From Saccharomycopsis fibuligera x Saccharomycopsis cf. fibuligera (Eukaryota; Ascomycota; Saccharomycetes; Ascoideales; Saccharomycopsidaceae), in the NCBI GenBank assembly GCA_001936135.1, contig CP012812.1, positions 992,001 through 1,056,000 of the forward strand: 64,000 nucleotides of DNA, given 5' to 3'. How positions within the stretch are numbered: position 1 is the stretch's first letter; every line of letters starts with the position of its first letter. Position numbers and translations under genes: made by a program. Positions 8,610-19,454 of the stretch are shown piece by piece. Under the pieces are notes generated by a model. The model made no database searches and was not told the origin of the DNA. It saw only the letters and a list, made by a program, of their open reading frames with translations.

Positions 8610-9716
8610 CTATTTCATTACTGTGGTGATGTAGTAAACAAGACTAGAGATTGGAATGGTTTTCCAATCAAAGTCCTTATCTCTCCGTAGGCGGGAGTAT
8701 TTCTTTTGGAATATCAAGTAGTTGTCGACCTGGATTAATTCTCGTGTATCACTGGATGGAAGGATGAGGCTGTCCCAGCTCAATTCCATATTTATATGTA
8801 ATTTTTTCCATAACGCTTGTGCTACTGGACATTTAACCAAAAAGTGCTCCATTTGTTTGTTGATAGCATCTTCATATGAATGCTGTTTGTATTTTTTACG
8901 TGATAAATCTTCGGAGCACCACTTACATTCCTCACCTTGGAATTTGAACTTCTCGACTCCGAGGTGGAATGTGTGTATATTCTCGAAACAGCCAGGGTGT
9001 TTGAACGTTTGTTTGTTTAGCATCTGCCAAAATGTCAGACACTGTTTATTAGTGACTTGTTTGAGACGTGCCAACTGGTTTGAAAATAGTAGTTTATCTT
9101 TTTTCTCGCGCACTTGTGCACTACCGTTCCGGGACTTGAAGTCGAAGACTTCTTTTGGTATGAACTTTTTTTCCAAAAACGGTACACCGAGCTCCACTGC
9201 TTCTGCTATATCTGATGTGCGCTGAAGCCCAAGGATGCCAGGATTGTGTTTGTTGGGGATTACTTGTTTCCACAGAGCTATTATGTTTGCTTCTGTGGCT
9301 GTCAACGTGAAGCACTGTTTTGGGTTCTGTGCCAGTATAGATTGCCCTTGGCCTTCGCCTCCGTCAACTGTATCGAGAACATCTCTCCACCAGAATTGAG
9401 TGTCAATATGTCCTGGTTTACGTTCGAGCTCATAGCGTACTTTAAAAAAGTGATCTAGAAGAAGTTGTAGCTTCGCTCTGAAGAGCTTCAAGTATGGGTC
9501 GCTTTTATCTAGAAACAAGTTTTGCGCAATTTGTGCTTTTCTATACGTGAGCTGTGCTTTGAGGTCTATCATACCATAACCCCCTTTATGTCTATGTGTC
9601 TTAAGTGTCTCGAGGGAGACATTCGTGGCGTTTAGACATTGTTTGAAAGCCATCTCGGTGCACGATAATAACCATAGCAATTCGAGTTTAAAAGTAGTTA
9701 GTAGATACCTACCCTT
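8610..9716 (-). CDS. LINE ORF2 fragment: end of the reverse transcriptase
   Basis: About 368 codons open without a stop, with no ATG at the truncated 5' side. The sequence shows the region that follows the reverse-transcriptase palm in L1-type elements. GRYLLTTFKLELLWLLSC is followed by HRHKGGYGMIDLKAQLTYRK, the typical GG(L/Y)G...DL block. Near the end is a zinc-knuckle-like zf-RVT signature, CKWCSEDL then HFLVKCPVAQALWKKL (Cys-x2-Cys ... His-x4-Cys, then the conserved Trp). The endonuclease domain, the palm with its catalytic Asp residues and any ORF1 are missing by 5' truncation. This cannot be an autonomous element; any expression would be accidental. Confidence 0.85.
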   Translation of the reverse strand, partial: KGRYLLTTFKLELLWLLSCTEMAFKQCLNATNVSLETLKTHRHKGGYGMIDLKAQLTYRKAQIAQNLFLDKSDPYLKLFRAKLQLLLDHFFKVRYELERKPGHIDTQFWWRDVLDTVDGGEGQGQSILAQNPKQCFTLTATEANIIALWKQVIPNKHNPGILGLQRTSDIAEAVELGVPFLEKKFIPKEVFDFKSRNGSAQVREKKDKLLFSNQLARLKQVTNKQCLTFWQMLNKQTFKHPGCFENIHTFHLGVEKFKFQGEECKWCSEDLSRKKYKQHSYEDAINKQMEHFLVKCPVAQALWKKLHINMELSWDSLILPSSDTRELIQVDNYLIFQKKYSRLRRDKDFDWKTIPISSLVYYITTVMK

Positions 9717-9739
9717 TTAAGCGCAACAGGGCAACTCCG

Positions 9740-9822
9740 TCCTTATTAGCTCAGTTGGTAGAGCGTTCGGCTTTTAATAATAAGGAACCGAAATGTCCAG
9801 GGTTCGAGCCCCTGATGAGGAG
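9740..9822 (+). tRNA. tRNA-Lys(UUU), with a 10-nt intron
   Basis: Acceptor TCCTTAT/ATGAGGA with G discriminator (9822), D arm GCTC...GAGC, anticodon stem TTCGG/CCGAA, and T arm CAGGG-TTCGAGC-CCCTG. The anticodon TTT is at 9773-9775. A 10-nt intron follows A37 (9777-9786), leaving 73 nt after splicing. It closely resembles the intron-containing tRNA-Lys(UUU) of S. cerevisiae. A Pol III stop (TTCTTTTTTT) follows at 9823-9832. The truncated LINE ends about 20 bp upstream of the mature 5' end, within the zone where TFIIIB sits. Confidence 0.97.
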
Positions 9823-10326
9823 TTCTTTTTTTGCCATTACTGTTTTGCCATAACTAAGCTTGTGAATTACTTTACAATATCAACATCTGCGCTATAAGAT
9901 ATGCCTTGGTTTTTGAAAATGGCCTCCCTTTTTTTTTTTTTTTTTTTTATGTAGTCCCACCCAGCAATTTTTGTCTTCTTTTTTGCAAGTTGATTTCAAC
10001 GATTTGGGTGCAGAGCTGGCTAGTCGAATAGTCTTCTACAGTTAGTTATGAGACTCGAGAGCTACTTATGTGTAAACGGTACATTATCCTATAATAGATC
10101 CTGTGTATACTACAAAGAACTTCACACAAAGCGCAGCACAGCGTTGTCGTGTATCGGTCCCAAATTACAAATTATACACAGACCAAAGTTGGATTACAAA
10201 TATAATATCAACTGAATCAAAGCTTAACTAATGCTGATGTTATCCATTTTCATATCTAAAGGAAGCGAGATAACTCTATTTATAAAAAAAAAGGACAAAA
10301 GAAGGCATATATAACTATAAACAAGT
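9823..10326. other. Intergenic, tRNA terminator and RFC2 3' region
   Basis: Begins with the Pol III T-run stop, contains a T20 tract (9929-9948), then the 3' flank of RFC2. Nothing else seen. Confidence 0.5.
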
Positions 10327-11517
10327 CTAAAGCACACCAGATAACTTGCAGATAAAATTTAAAATCTGGATATGTTCATCAGTTCCATTAGTCAACCGAT
10401 TATCGGTTTCACTTAAAGCTAAACTAATTTTAATTTTTTGCTCTTGAGAAAGCGTATCGTCCAAGATTAACTTTTCTTGCAACTGGCCCAAAATTTGAGT
10501 AGCACTCCAGCCTTCAGCAGTTATAGCGTTGCTTAATTGAAGAATTTTAGCAAAAGAATGCGATTGTGCCACGGTGAGGATTTGCTCAAGTTTAGATTCT
10601 GGCACAATACCTGCAATTTCCTGGACGCTGGCCAACGTGATAGCGTTGCCTTTGTCTTCCGTATTTTTACTATTATCATCATCGAGAAGCTCTATATCTC
10701 CATCAGAATCCGTCTCCTGTTTAGCTTTATCCCCCTTTTTCGTTTTATTTTTGCTGTTGCTACTGCTAGAAGTCAACGATCCCGATAGTTTGGTGGCTGA
10801 TTGTAAAAACGTAATTGCCTTTCTCAAATCACCTTTAGAAATGTTCAAAATCTCCTGTAGCACTCCGTCTTGATAATTGACATTTTCGTGCTGTGCGACA
10901 AACTGTAACCGTGCTAATGCGTCGCCGCTATCCAATGGCTTGAATCTGAATTTGGAGCATCTTGACGCTAGCGGATCAATGATTCTGGTGATATAATTGC
11001 AAATCAAACAGAATCTGGTGACCCCAGAATACGTTTCCATTGTCCGTCTCAATGCCGACTGGGCATCGTTTGTCATTGAATCTGCTTCATCGAGAATAAT
11101 GATCTTGTATGGCGGGCATGGATATTTTTCCAAATCTTCCTTAGTCGGCTTCGATACGGTTAGTCTAGCAAAATTCTTGACTTTTTCTCTAACTATGGAA
11201 ATCCCTCTCTCGTCCGAAGCATTCAACTCAAGCACTCTGTCTTTGTATAATGAAGGGCCATAAAGCTGCTTAGCTAGGGCCAAGATTGTTGAGGTCTTAC
11301 CGGCCCCCGGTGGGCCGTAGAAGAGCATGTGAGGAAGGTTAGCAGTATTTAAAGATCTTTTAAGCACGGTGACGGCATGGTCTTGGGAAGAGACATCACT
11401 AAGGGTCTTGGGACGATATTTTTCCACCCATGGCATTCTGGTGAGTCTTTCAGTTTCATCCTTTTCGGATCTGACTTTGCGCGGGACGCGCTGGTTGAAG
11501 AAGGAGGCCATAGACAT
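10327..11517 (-). CDS. RFC2: Replication factor C subunit 2
   Basis: A 396-residue AAA+ clamp-loader subunit. In the RFC pentamer it helps load PCNA on primer-template junctions in the nucleus, and it is shared with the checkpoint and cohesion RFC-like complexes. Visible motifs: RFC box II WVEKYRPKTLSDV (about 30-42), Walker A GPPGAGKT (68-75), ELNASDERGI (97-106), Walker B DEAD (143-146), sensor segment RFCLICNYITRII, and the SRC arginine-finger motif (185-187). Similarity is far closer to Rfc2 than to Rfc3, Rfc4 or Rfc5 (for example LTVSKPTKEDLEKYPCPPYK). An acidic, Ser/Lys-rich insertion of about 46 residues (246-291) between the AAA+ lid and the C-terminal collar domain makes the protein longer than the about 353-residue yeast protein. 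The start at 11517 is MSMASFF; the second Met two codons later is possible. Confidence 0.95.
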   Translation of the reverse strand: MSMASFFNQRVPRKVRSEKDETERLTRMPWVEKYRPKTLSDVSSQDHAVTVLKRSLNTANLPHMLFYGPPGAGKTSTILALAKQLYGPSLYKDRVLELNASDERGISIVREKVKNFARLTVSKPTKEDLEKYPCPPYKIIILDEADSMTNDAQSALRRTMETYSGVTRFCLICNYITRIIDPLASRCSKFRFKPLDSGDALARLQFVAQHENVNYQDGVLQEILNISKGDLRKAITFLQSATKLSGSLTSSSSNSKNKTKKGDKAKQETDSDGDIELLDDDNSKNTEDKGNAITLASVQEIAGIVPESKLEQILTVAQSHSFAKILQLSNAITAEGWSATQILGQLQEKLILDDTLSQEQKIKISLALSETDNRLTNGTDEHIQILNFICKLSGVL

Positions 11518-13021
11518 TGTTGTTGTAACTGCTGGATTTATGTGTATTGGTGGCTTGAGAAAAATAAATAAAAAAAGAAAAAAGTAATTGAGCAGTGAAT
11601 AGATAACTCTGTAAAGGTTTTCAATAAGCTTTGATACTCCAGTGATCTTCAGCTGGTAGGTGTTTGATTTGTCAATATATAAACAACAAAGAATGAGCTT
11701 TTTGATTCAATGATATAGCGATTTTCCCGGTTTATTGAATTATGAATTAGATGGTTCTGGAAGACGACGCCAATAGACAAACAGACAAACAGACAATCAG
11801 TCAGTTAAAGATAGATCACAGAGCTGTTTTTATCGTTCACTTCACGTTCCCGTTTTTTTCCCTCTTCTTTTTTCTTTATAAAACTTTGGTAATTTTTCGC
11901 GTCTTGCACCGCTGCGGAGGGTCTATAGCTCACGCACTGCATTGCTTCTAGCATCTAACATGGCTGCTGGGTAAATGCAATCAGTCCACAATTCTACAAT
12001 GTGAGCTCAAATTACAGTGAGCTCTATTATTTTATGCCTCTTTCCATCTTACTTTATGCTATTCATTAGCTTTACCTTTTCGGCTTCAATCTCAGAATAT
12101 CATCACTACTGTTACTAACAAATTTTTAGCGATATTTAGGTGTTTTGAATGGGTACATTCAAAATAGAATATGGCAGAAAAACTTCTTATATAACATTTA
12201 TTAACAGAATATGTTGAGAGTGTCTTTGAATGTCAATAATTTGGGTGCTCATGAATAAATGAACCACATCTTTTACTTGATAATGCATTCTTTCTTCAAA
12301 ATAAAGAAAAAAAAAGGAAAAATTTTTCTTTTTCGAGGATCTTTGAGAAAAAGGACAACGGCCAAGGAAGTGAGTGGAGATGGGAGAATAGGAAAAAAAG
12401 CAAAAATGTATTTTTGGAATAACAACTAATGAGAAAAAGCAAATATGAATGTTCAGTGACGTTAAGTAGTTCAAACAAACAAACAAAAAAACAAACAACA
12501 AAAAACCATTCATAATAACACAGCGTAACGAAAGACGCTTTTGTAAACAAAACAAAATATTGAGAGACGAAACCACCACCAAGGAAAAAAAGAAAAAGAG
12601 AAAACTTAACTAAAAAAACAGTAATGAGAGGCAACGAAAACTTGAACCAGTAGAATTTGAGAAAAGAGAACAATATCGAGAAAAACAAAAGAAACAAAAA
12701 AAAAACAAACATATAAGGAGAAAGGAGAGATTTATATAAACAAGATAACAAAAACATTTCAAGCAGAAGAAAAACAAACAAAAAGAAAGAAAAAAGGTAC
12801 AAGAAACAAAAAGAATAGTGAATTAACATCCATGCAATAACAAGAATACGCTTCTCTTCAAACGTGATCAGCCAGAACAAAAAAATTCAATCAGAACTAA
12901 TAAACAAAACGACTGGAAGAAAAAAAAAACAAACAAACTTTTCAGCCAATTGCATGACTGCAGTGGAATGAGAAATATCAGCGAGAGTTTGAAAAAATAA
13001 TAATAAAACAAAAAGCCGGCC
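11518..13021. other. Intergenic with a long purine-skewed tract
   Basis: Spacer upstream of RFC2 and downstream of the Gal4-like gene. From about 12290 to 12950 the plus strand is strongly A/purine-rich, so the minus strand (the Gal4-like 3' UTR sense) is T/pyrimidine-rich. Overlapping hydrophobic frames on the minus strand here reflect that T-richness and are not called. Confidence 0.5.
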
Positions 13022-13684
13022 TTAGTAATGATGCTGATGAGGATTATGATGCGAATGCTGAGGATGTTGCTGAGGATGCTGCTGCGAATGCTGAGGAGTA
13101 AGATGAGGCTGGAAAGTTGTGCCAAATGCAGCAGCAACATTTTCACCAAACCCAGCAGCGCCAGAATTATTATCGAGCACTGCAGTAGGAGCCGCATTCA
13201 CATTGTTAATGTTAGCACTAATTGAATTCAAATCACCCTGGACATTGCTATTGCCATCATTATGACTGCCACCAATGCTAATGTTTCCCACATCAGGGAT
13301 GGGCATTGTAGTGGCATTAGCTGAATTGCTATTATTACTATTAAAATTGTTATTATTGCTGCCATTACTGCCCGGCGCATTGTAAGTGAACTCGTATTGA
13401 TTAATGTCTTGAATATTCAAAGAGTAGAAAAATGCTGAAGAATCAACATTTTCGTCTTCGAGAAGAACGTGTAAAGTGTTCATTGCCTCTTCATTATTAG
13501 TTGATCCAACAGCAGCTTGCCCTTGTTGTTGACCTTGAAATGTTCCTGCAGGTGCCGCAGAAGCTGGTGCAGAAAGGGGTTGTGATTGAGGATGCTGTTG
13601 ATGCGGCTGCGGCTGTGGCTGTGGTTGGCCACTAATATTATAGTTCATATTCATTCCAACTGGAGGACCACCGAAATGCATCAT

Positions 13685-13722
<38 letters not shown>

Positions 13723-16570
13723 GATTTAGCATTTGTGTCTGGTATTCGTTAGCCATTGGTACCATCTGTTTCTGTGGATGCTGTTGCACTTGTTGCTGTT
13801 GGTGTATAGCCATATTAACTAAAGCTTGATTGTCACTGTTATTACTATGGATTGATCCCTGCGACTGTATAGAATGGAACGATGCAATACTTGGTCTATG
13901 CACTGGAGGATGGTTTTGAAAACTAGCAGCATTGTTACTGTTGTGAGTATTAAAATTAAGATTATTATTGCTGTTATTGTTGTTAATATTGCTATTATTA
14001 GCGTGATTCAGAAAAGAGTAGTGACTTCCAGGATCTTGGCTAAAGAAATTGCTCGGAATGCTAATGTCATTTTCATCCTTAACGGTACCAGTGCTTTCAT
14101 TTGCTGACGAAGTTCTAGAAGCAAGGCTGTTATCTTGTAGAGAAACACTATTAAGTACCGATAATCCAGGTTGCAACTGATTAGTCATGTTTGCGGAGTT
14201 GACAACAGTGGCAGCGGTAGCTTGGTTCATTTGGTAATTAAGAGAGCCACCACCATGAGCCACAAACAGCTGCTGTCCATTATTAGCGTTATTGATCGCT
14301 CCATGATATTGATTTTGAAGACTGATAAAATTGTTTGGAGTCGGATTCATTGAGCCAAAAGCAGCAGGTAGGCCGTTGGTTGATTCCGTTTTAACCATTG
14401 GATGACCTGCAGCAACGGCAGCAGCAGCAGCAGCAGCAGAAGCAGCAGCAGTAGATACATTGCTGGCATGGGTATTTTGTCCATTGTTAGCAAACACAGG
14501 ATTGATCAAACCGTTTTGCATATGCGGACCACTAACACTATCGCTTCTCTTTTTGAATTCAGCCTGGTGGTCAAAATGACCATCAAAGCTGTATTTGCGC
14601 TTGTTTTTGCGAAAACTTTCTTCACTTTTGATTTGTTGGTACTTGAAATTCACCCCATCAATCAATTTCACAAATTTGGAGCACAAATTGGAGTTGCGAA
14701 CCAATTGGGTCAAGACAAACCGTAGCACCGATAAATCGTGTAACCAACGAGTAGCAAACTTGGAGTTTGGTTCTTTTAAAAGACAAAACATTGGAATGAC
14801 GATTGATTGGAAACTAAAGTAAATTGCGTACCAGGAAGCCAATCGGTGGCAAGTATGCTTGTGATAATAGTCTGTGACAGACTTGATTGTATCTCTTGAC
14901 GAGTCCAAGCATAGAGTGATAGATTCAAAAACCTCACGAGATTCATCTTTGACAAAAAGGCCATTTTTTTTGTACAAGATAACTGACTTGAAGAGCACGT
15001 TCTGCAAGTTTTTCACACGCCAAACCAATCTGTACCTTGTCAAATATAGCCAGGCTGGTGCTTCAAGTCCCTTTTCAGTATAGTGTTCCTTCACTGAGTT
15101 TTCAAACACATCAGTGTCAAAAGAAAGATATGGCGGCAAGTTTTCACTAAATTTTTGAATATCGTTGTTCAACAAAAGACATTCTTTGAGGGTAAGTTTT
15201 TTCTTGGACAAAGTTCGGTTGTAAATTTTGGAAGATATGTGAGTGAAATGGATCTGTGCAATAAAGCCAGAATAGATAGTTGGATAATCGCGGTTGGCTA
15301 AGTCAATTTTATGAGGGTTTTTGTTATCAAACTCTTCATCTGGGATATTTCTGATACAGTCAATCTTGACTTCATCCAAGTTTGGCAAGTGGATAGGTCT
15401 TCCCAAAGTGATGGCGGTGCCAACGTCAAAGATATAGAGCCCCCACCATATACGGTTTCTTATTTCTTGCTCCAATGGGTTAGCCCCCTTGATGGACTCG
15501 TGTAATGCTAAACCAATAGCATGGCGCACTGCTGTGCCCAAGTATGCCCAGCCAGTGTTTGGGAAGTCTCTCTTTTGAATATAGTTACTGAGCAAAACCA
15601 AAGCTTGGGTAACAAACAAGTTACCGTGCTCAAAAACATACGAGCCCAACCTGTCTCTTGCTTCTTGGTAAATGATAAGATCGGTGTCAGAATCCTTATC
15701 GCTGGAGCACCAACAGCCAAGGGCACATACGGTGAGTTTTAAAATTTCAAAAGATTTGCGCTGCTCCTGAGGGAGTGAAGCTTCGTCATAAAAATTTGCC
15801 ATGAAGGTCTTTTTGTGTATGAATGGGTAGGAAGTATGGTAGATTTCAAAATAGGCATTGACGTATTTTTCAGCAACGCTTTTCAAGTCCAAATTGGTAT
15901 TAGCAAGGCACGCCGCTGCGCTGCCTTTGTTGTTGTTATTGTTGTTGTTATTGCTGTTATTATTGTTATTGTTGTTATTATTGTTGCTGTTACTGTTGTC
16001 GTTGCCATTAGTGCTACTGCCATGATGATGGTTAGAGTTGTCAATCATGCTATGGCTCGATGGTAAAATAGGAATGACTTGCCGCAAATGGCTATGATTT
16101 TCAGCAGACAATGGGATTGCAGAATTTCTGGAAGCAGCTCGCTGCGGAGGATTAGCGCTGTTGTTGTCCAAAGTTTCATAGTTGATATTCAAGTTTCGAA
16201 CTGTTTCTGCTGAGGAGGCAATTCCATAATAGCCTTTACCTTCTGGGTTCAAGTTCAAGGCGGCCATGCCGTCACTGATATCGGATAGCATGAGTTGCCT
16301 ATTAGCGCTATGAGCCAACGCAGACCTGGTGTCAATTTCCTCTTTCCAGTCAAGGCCGTAAAGAGGATCACTAATGACGATATTGGATGTGACTGGCCGC
16401 ACATCCTCAGAATCCTTGGTGGATTTCGCTTGGGACGCGGTGGGGTTATTATGACCGCTGGCTGTGGTGGCCGATGAGGAAGTAGAAGGGGCGGTTGCAC
16501 TTTTACCGGACAGCGCAGGTCTAGAAGATGAAGCAGACGTCACTGCAGAGCCGGAATTGAAGTTTTCTGA

Positions 16571-16615
<45 letters not shown>

Positions 16616-17338
16616 GTTATTATTATTGTTATTATTGCTATTATTATTATTGGTGGTAGTGGTGGTGGTAATAGTGTTTGCATTGGCAAAGGAAAGGTCC
16701 AGCTGCAAAGAGGCAATTGTATCTGGTTCCAACTTGATACAGTCAGCCTCAAGGGAGCCGAGAGATCCTTTTGAGCGGCTATGTCTTTGCAGACTAGCCT
16801 TGTTGATTTTGGAAGGGATATTCAACGTATCGACATAATCGCTGATTTTCTCATCTGGCGACAAGGTGACAACTTGGCCGTCGTGTAAGAGAAACTTTTC
16901 CTTTTTGATTGATTTCTTGATGAAGTCTTCCTCGGACGGGTCCTGCATTGAGTCCAAAATGTCGTCGATGTTTCTGTCTTTAATCAAAATGGCTACGAGT
17001 TTGTCGAGTTTCCAGCACCTTATTTCCATATCAGTGAGCTGCTGTCTGGTCAAAGGAGTACGCTCTATTTTTGGGGTGTAGCAGCAGCTCCAGCCATGGG
17101 TTTGACACTTGAGACATTTGGGGATTTCCTTGGAGCACTTGAGTTTTCTTCTTCGACATGATTCGCACTAGGAAGAGGGGATGTTGTTAGTAGAAGAAAG
17201 GAGAAAGAGTACTGGATATTTTGTCAGGAAAGACTGGGGTTTTACGAATAGAAGTATGGGCGCTTAAAGAGAGGGCGCCTAAGAGATACATACTGCCTGC
17301 TTGATGAGATCTTCCTTGATGATGGTTTGATCGTTCAT
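13022..17338 (-). CDS. GAL4: Gal4/Lac9-type Zn2Cys6 transcription activator, spliced
   Basis: Two exons: 17294-17338 (15 codons) and 13022-17167, 1396 residues in all. The intron (17168-17293) has donor GTATGT, branch TACTAAC and acceptor TAG, and it ends exactly before the first zinc-binding Cys. The zinc cluster uses C16, C19, C26, C33, C36 and C43, with the same spacing as Gal4. It is followed by a linker/dimer region starting TPKIERTPLTRQQLTDME that parallels Gal4 and Lac9. The middle region also parallels Gal4: LYGLDWKEE resembles its LHGFDW segment, and the fungal-specific domain has ALGCWC, RIWWGLYIFD and LGRPIHLPNLDEV. Long Asn, Gln and Ala runs separate the domains, and the C-terminus is Asn/Gln/His-rich. 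In S. cerevisiae and K. lactis such proteins activate galactose genes; the target set here is unknown. No Gal80-binding tail is obvious. A TGACTCA site lies 292 bp upstream of the start. Confidence 0.85.
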
Positions 17339-18019
17339 TGAAGACGGGAGGAAAGAGACATGGGAGAAAGAAAGAGAGTCGAGGAGGAGGAGGAGGAGGA
17401 GGAGGAGGATGATGACCGATGATGACGATGATGATGATGACGAAGAGAAAAGAGCGTGCAGAGAGACAAGAGGCAAGAGATTTGGTGGTGATCGTAGAAG
17501 AGGAGGAAGAAAAGATATACTTTGAAGGGCGAGTAAATTAAATAAACTTGCAAGGACGGGACGGACGATGGATGCTTTTGCTGTTTTTCTGTTTGGCAGT
17601 TTTCCGTAATGATAGCGCGGACTAAGCGCTGACTCAGCGGGGATCCCCCACGCAAGTTTTTTTGGATATTAATTAAATTAATTTACGTCGTGCGCTGTGT
17701 GTCTTTCTTTCTCCTTTTTTTCCCTGCTGTCGGATATAGCCACCCAAGTGTGTAGTGTGTCTAAAGCTAGCCTAAACCTGGCACTAGTGCCAGATCAAAC
17801 CAGATCGAACCAGTTTGAACCAGTGCGAACTTCGAATTCAATGCTTGCATTCCATGCTTGCGCGTACCCATGGCCTCCTCCCCCACTACTGCAGCATCCT
17901 GGACCGTGTGCTGGAGATTTCAGACGCTAACTTGTTAACTCGTAAACTGCTTGTAAGCTATAGATAGCTGTGGCAAATGTCAACATACTACTCTGCTAAA
18001 GAATAAGTAGTCGTAGTGA

Positions 18020-18055
<36 letters not shown>

Positions 18056-18303
18056 GCTCACCGTTCCACCAGAAAAGTAGTGCTTAAACAATTGAAACTT
18101 CATTAGCCAGTTTCAGAACGCTTTCTTTTACTGACTTCCATGAATCTCAGCATTCGCCTGGCTATAGTCTCGGCTACGGGTTCATCTTGTCATTACGAGT
18201 ACGCTAGCGCAAGTGAAGAATCCTCGATGCTGAATAAAAATACTTTCTTGATCTTCAAATTCCATCTTAATTTCACCATTGTGTTTGAGATAACAGTTCC
18301 TGG

Positions 18304-18337
<34 letters not shown>

Positions 18338-19454
18338 ACTCGGTTCACTCGGTTTTATTGGTCAATCAAGGGATCACTGGACGGAACATACCTGTGGCTG
18401 ATTCCTGATTTCCCTTTTTCAAACCCTTGCCTGATTGATCTGTAGCTGTCAGTGAGACGTTTCAGTACTGTCAAAGCTTCTGCTCATCCTAAAACATTAT
18501 ACCTGGTTGTTTGGTGAAACTCGCTCGTATATAGACGATGAAGGGGAAAAAGATTAAAACGCATACATCATCATGTCCGACTTTTCTGTATCCTGAAAAA
18601 CTGCTCTAGCCGTGTGGACCTTGAATTTGCCCTACATGTATACTCTCCTTAACCAAGTTTCGGTAATGTCAAATAATACGATTTGATGAAAAATTTCCCT
18701 AGCAGAAAACAAGCTGAAAAGCGTGAAAAAAAGAAAAGTGTAGAAATAGACTCTTGCCGTTTTTTTTTTTTTTTTTTTTTTTTTTTATTTTTTTTTTGGC
18801 AAAATGTCTGTTACAGCAAGAAATAGCTTGAGCATCTGACAACCGTGACTGGGTTGGCTGGCAATCCTAGGACGGCTGATGTTTAATGTAGGAGCTGACG
18901 TATCTTTGATGCCGGCATACCGTGGCATGTATACGACAGATCTGGCATACTATCCTGTACGACTACAGTATACTATTTTGAAGCTATTTTACAAAATTTT
19001 GCCCGCTAGTGTTACAGCTCTTGCTAATTAACCAACTATATAGTTGCTATCTGAATTTCAAAAATTGCCCATCAAAACTAGCCTGAAGCTAGTCTCATAG
19101 TTGAGTTAAAATACTGTATGTAGTCTGCAGCCCGTGGGTCGAGCGGGTCTAGGAAGTTTGCCTGGTGACCAAACCATTCTTCCCACTATGCATGTTTTAC
19201 ATTTTTCATTTCAGGTTGAGGCTTTGCCAGCAGAATACTTCTTCTCTTTTTGGACCACAGCAATATTACTACACTGACATAGCTCCAAAATAGCCTAAAA
19301 CTACATCTCCTACAACATATTCAAACTACAGTAGCAAGCACCTTTTCCCAATAATATTGTTTGCTTTAACATGATAGAGATGCATTCTGAAAGTACAAAG
19401 CGAGCAGAACAGTTATACAAAAAAAAACAAAAACAAAACAAAGAAAAACAAACC
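17339..19454. other. Long upstream region of the Gal4-like gene
   Basis: 2.1 kb between the Gal4-like start and the SOF1 3' end. It contains a (GGA)n microsatellite at about 17378-17408, a Gcn4-type site at 17630-17636, and T tracts at 18024-18054 (T31), 18305-18336 (T32) and 18760-18797 (T27, A, T10). No convincing gene on either strand. The length suits a highly regulated activator promoter. Confidence 0.5.
17630..17636. promoter_or_regulatory. Gcn4/AP-1 type site TGACTCA
   Basis: A perfect TGACTCA heptamer inside the larger palindrome GCTGACTCAGC, 292 bp upstream of the Gal4-like start codon. This is the consensus of the bZIP activator Gcn4. Whether it is used is not known. Confidence 0.4.

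Larger units (their letters stand above)
8257..9720 (-). mobile_element. 5'-truncated L1-clade (Zorro-like) LINE
   Basis: Non-LTR retrotransposon fragment on the minus strand. It contains the C-terminal part of the reverse-transcriptase ORF (8610-9716) and a 3' UTR of about 350 nt that ends in a short A run (T run at 8257-8266 on the plus strand). The 3' UTR boundaries come from comparison with the solo copy at 30911-31195. A T34 tract (8485-8518 on plus) lies inside the 3' UTR and is only a few nt long in the other copy. The 5' truncation falls between 9716 and the tRNA-Lys(UUU) gene at 9740. I found no clear target-site duplication. The frame fragment has no internal stop, so this copy is fairly recent. 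Confidence 0.85.

Noticed and set aside
12187-12880. Overlapping hydrophobic minus-strand frames of 131 and 194 codons
   Set aside because: They come from a T-rich strand; Phe/Leu-rich with no conserved motif, and they overlap each other.
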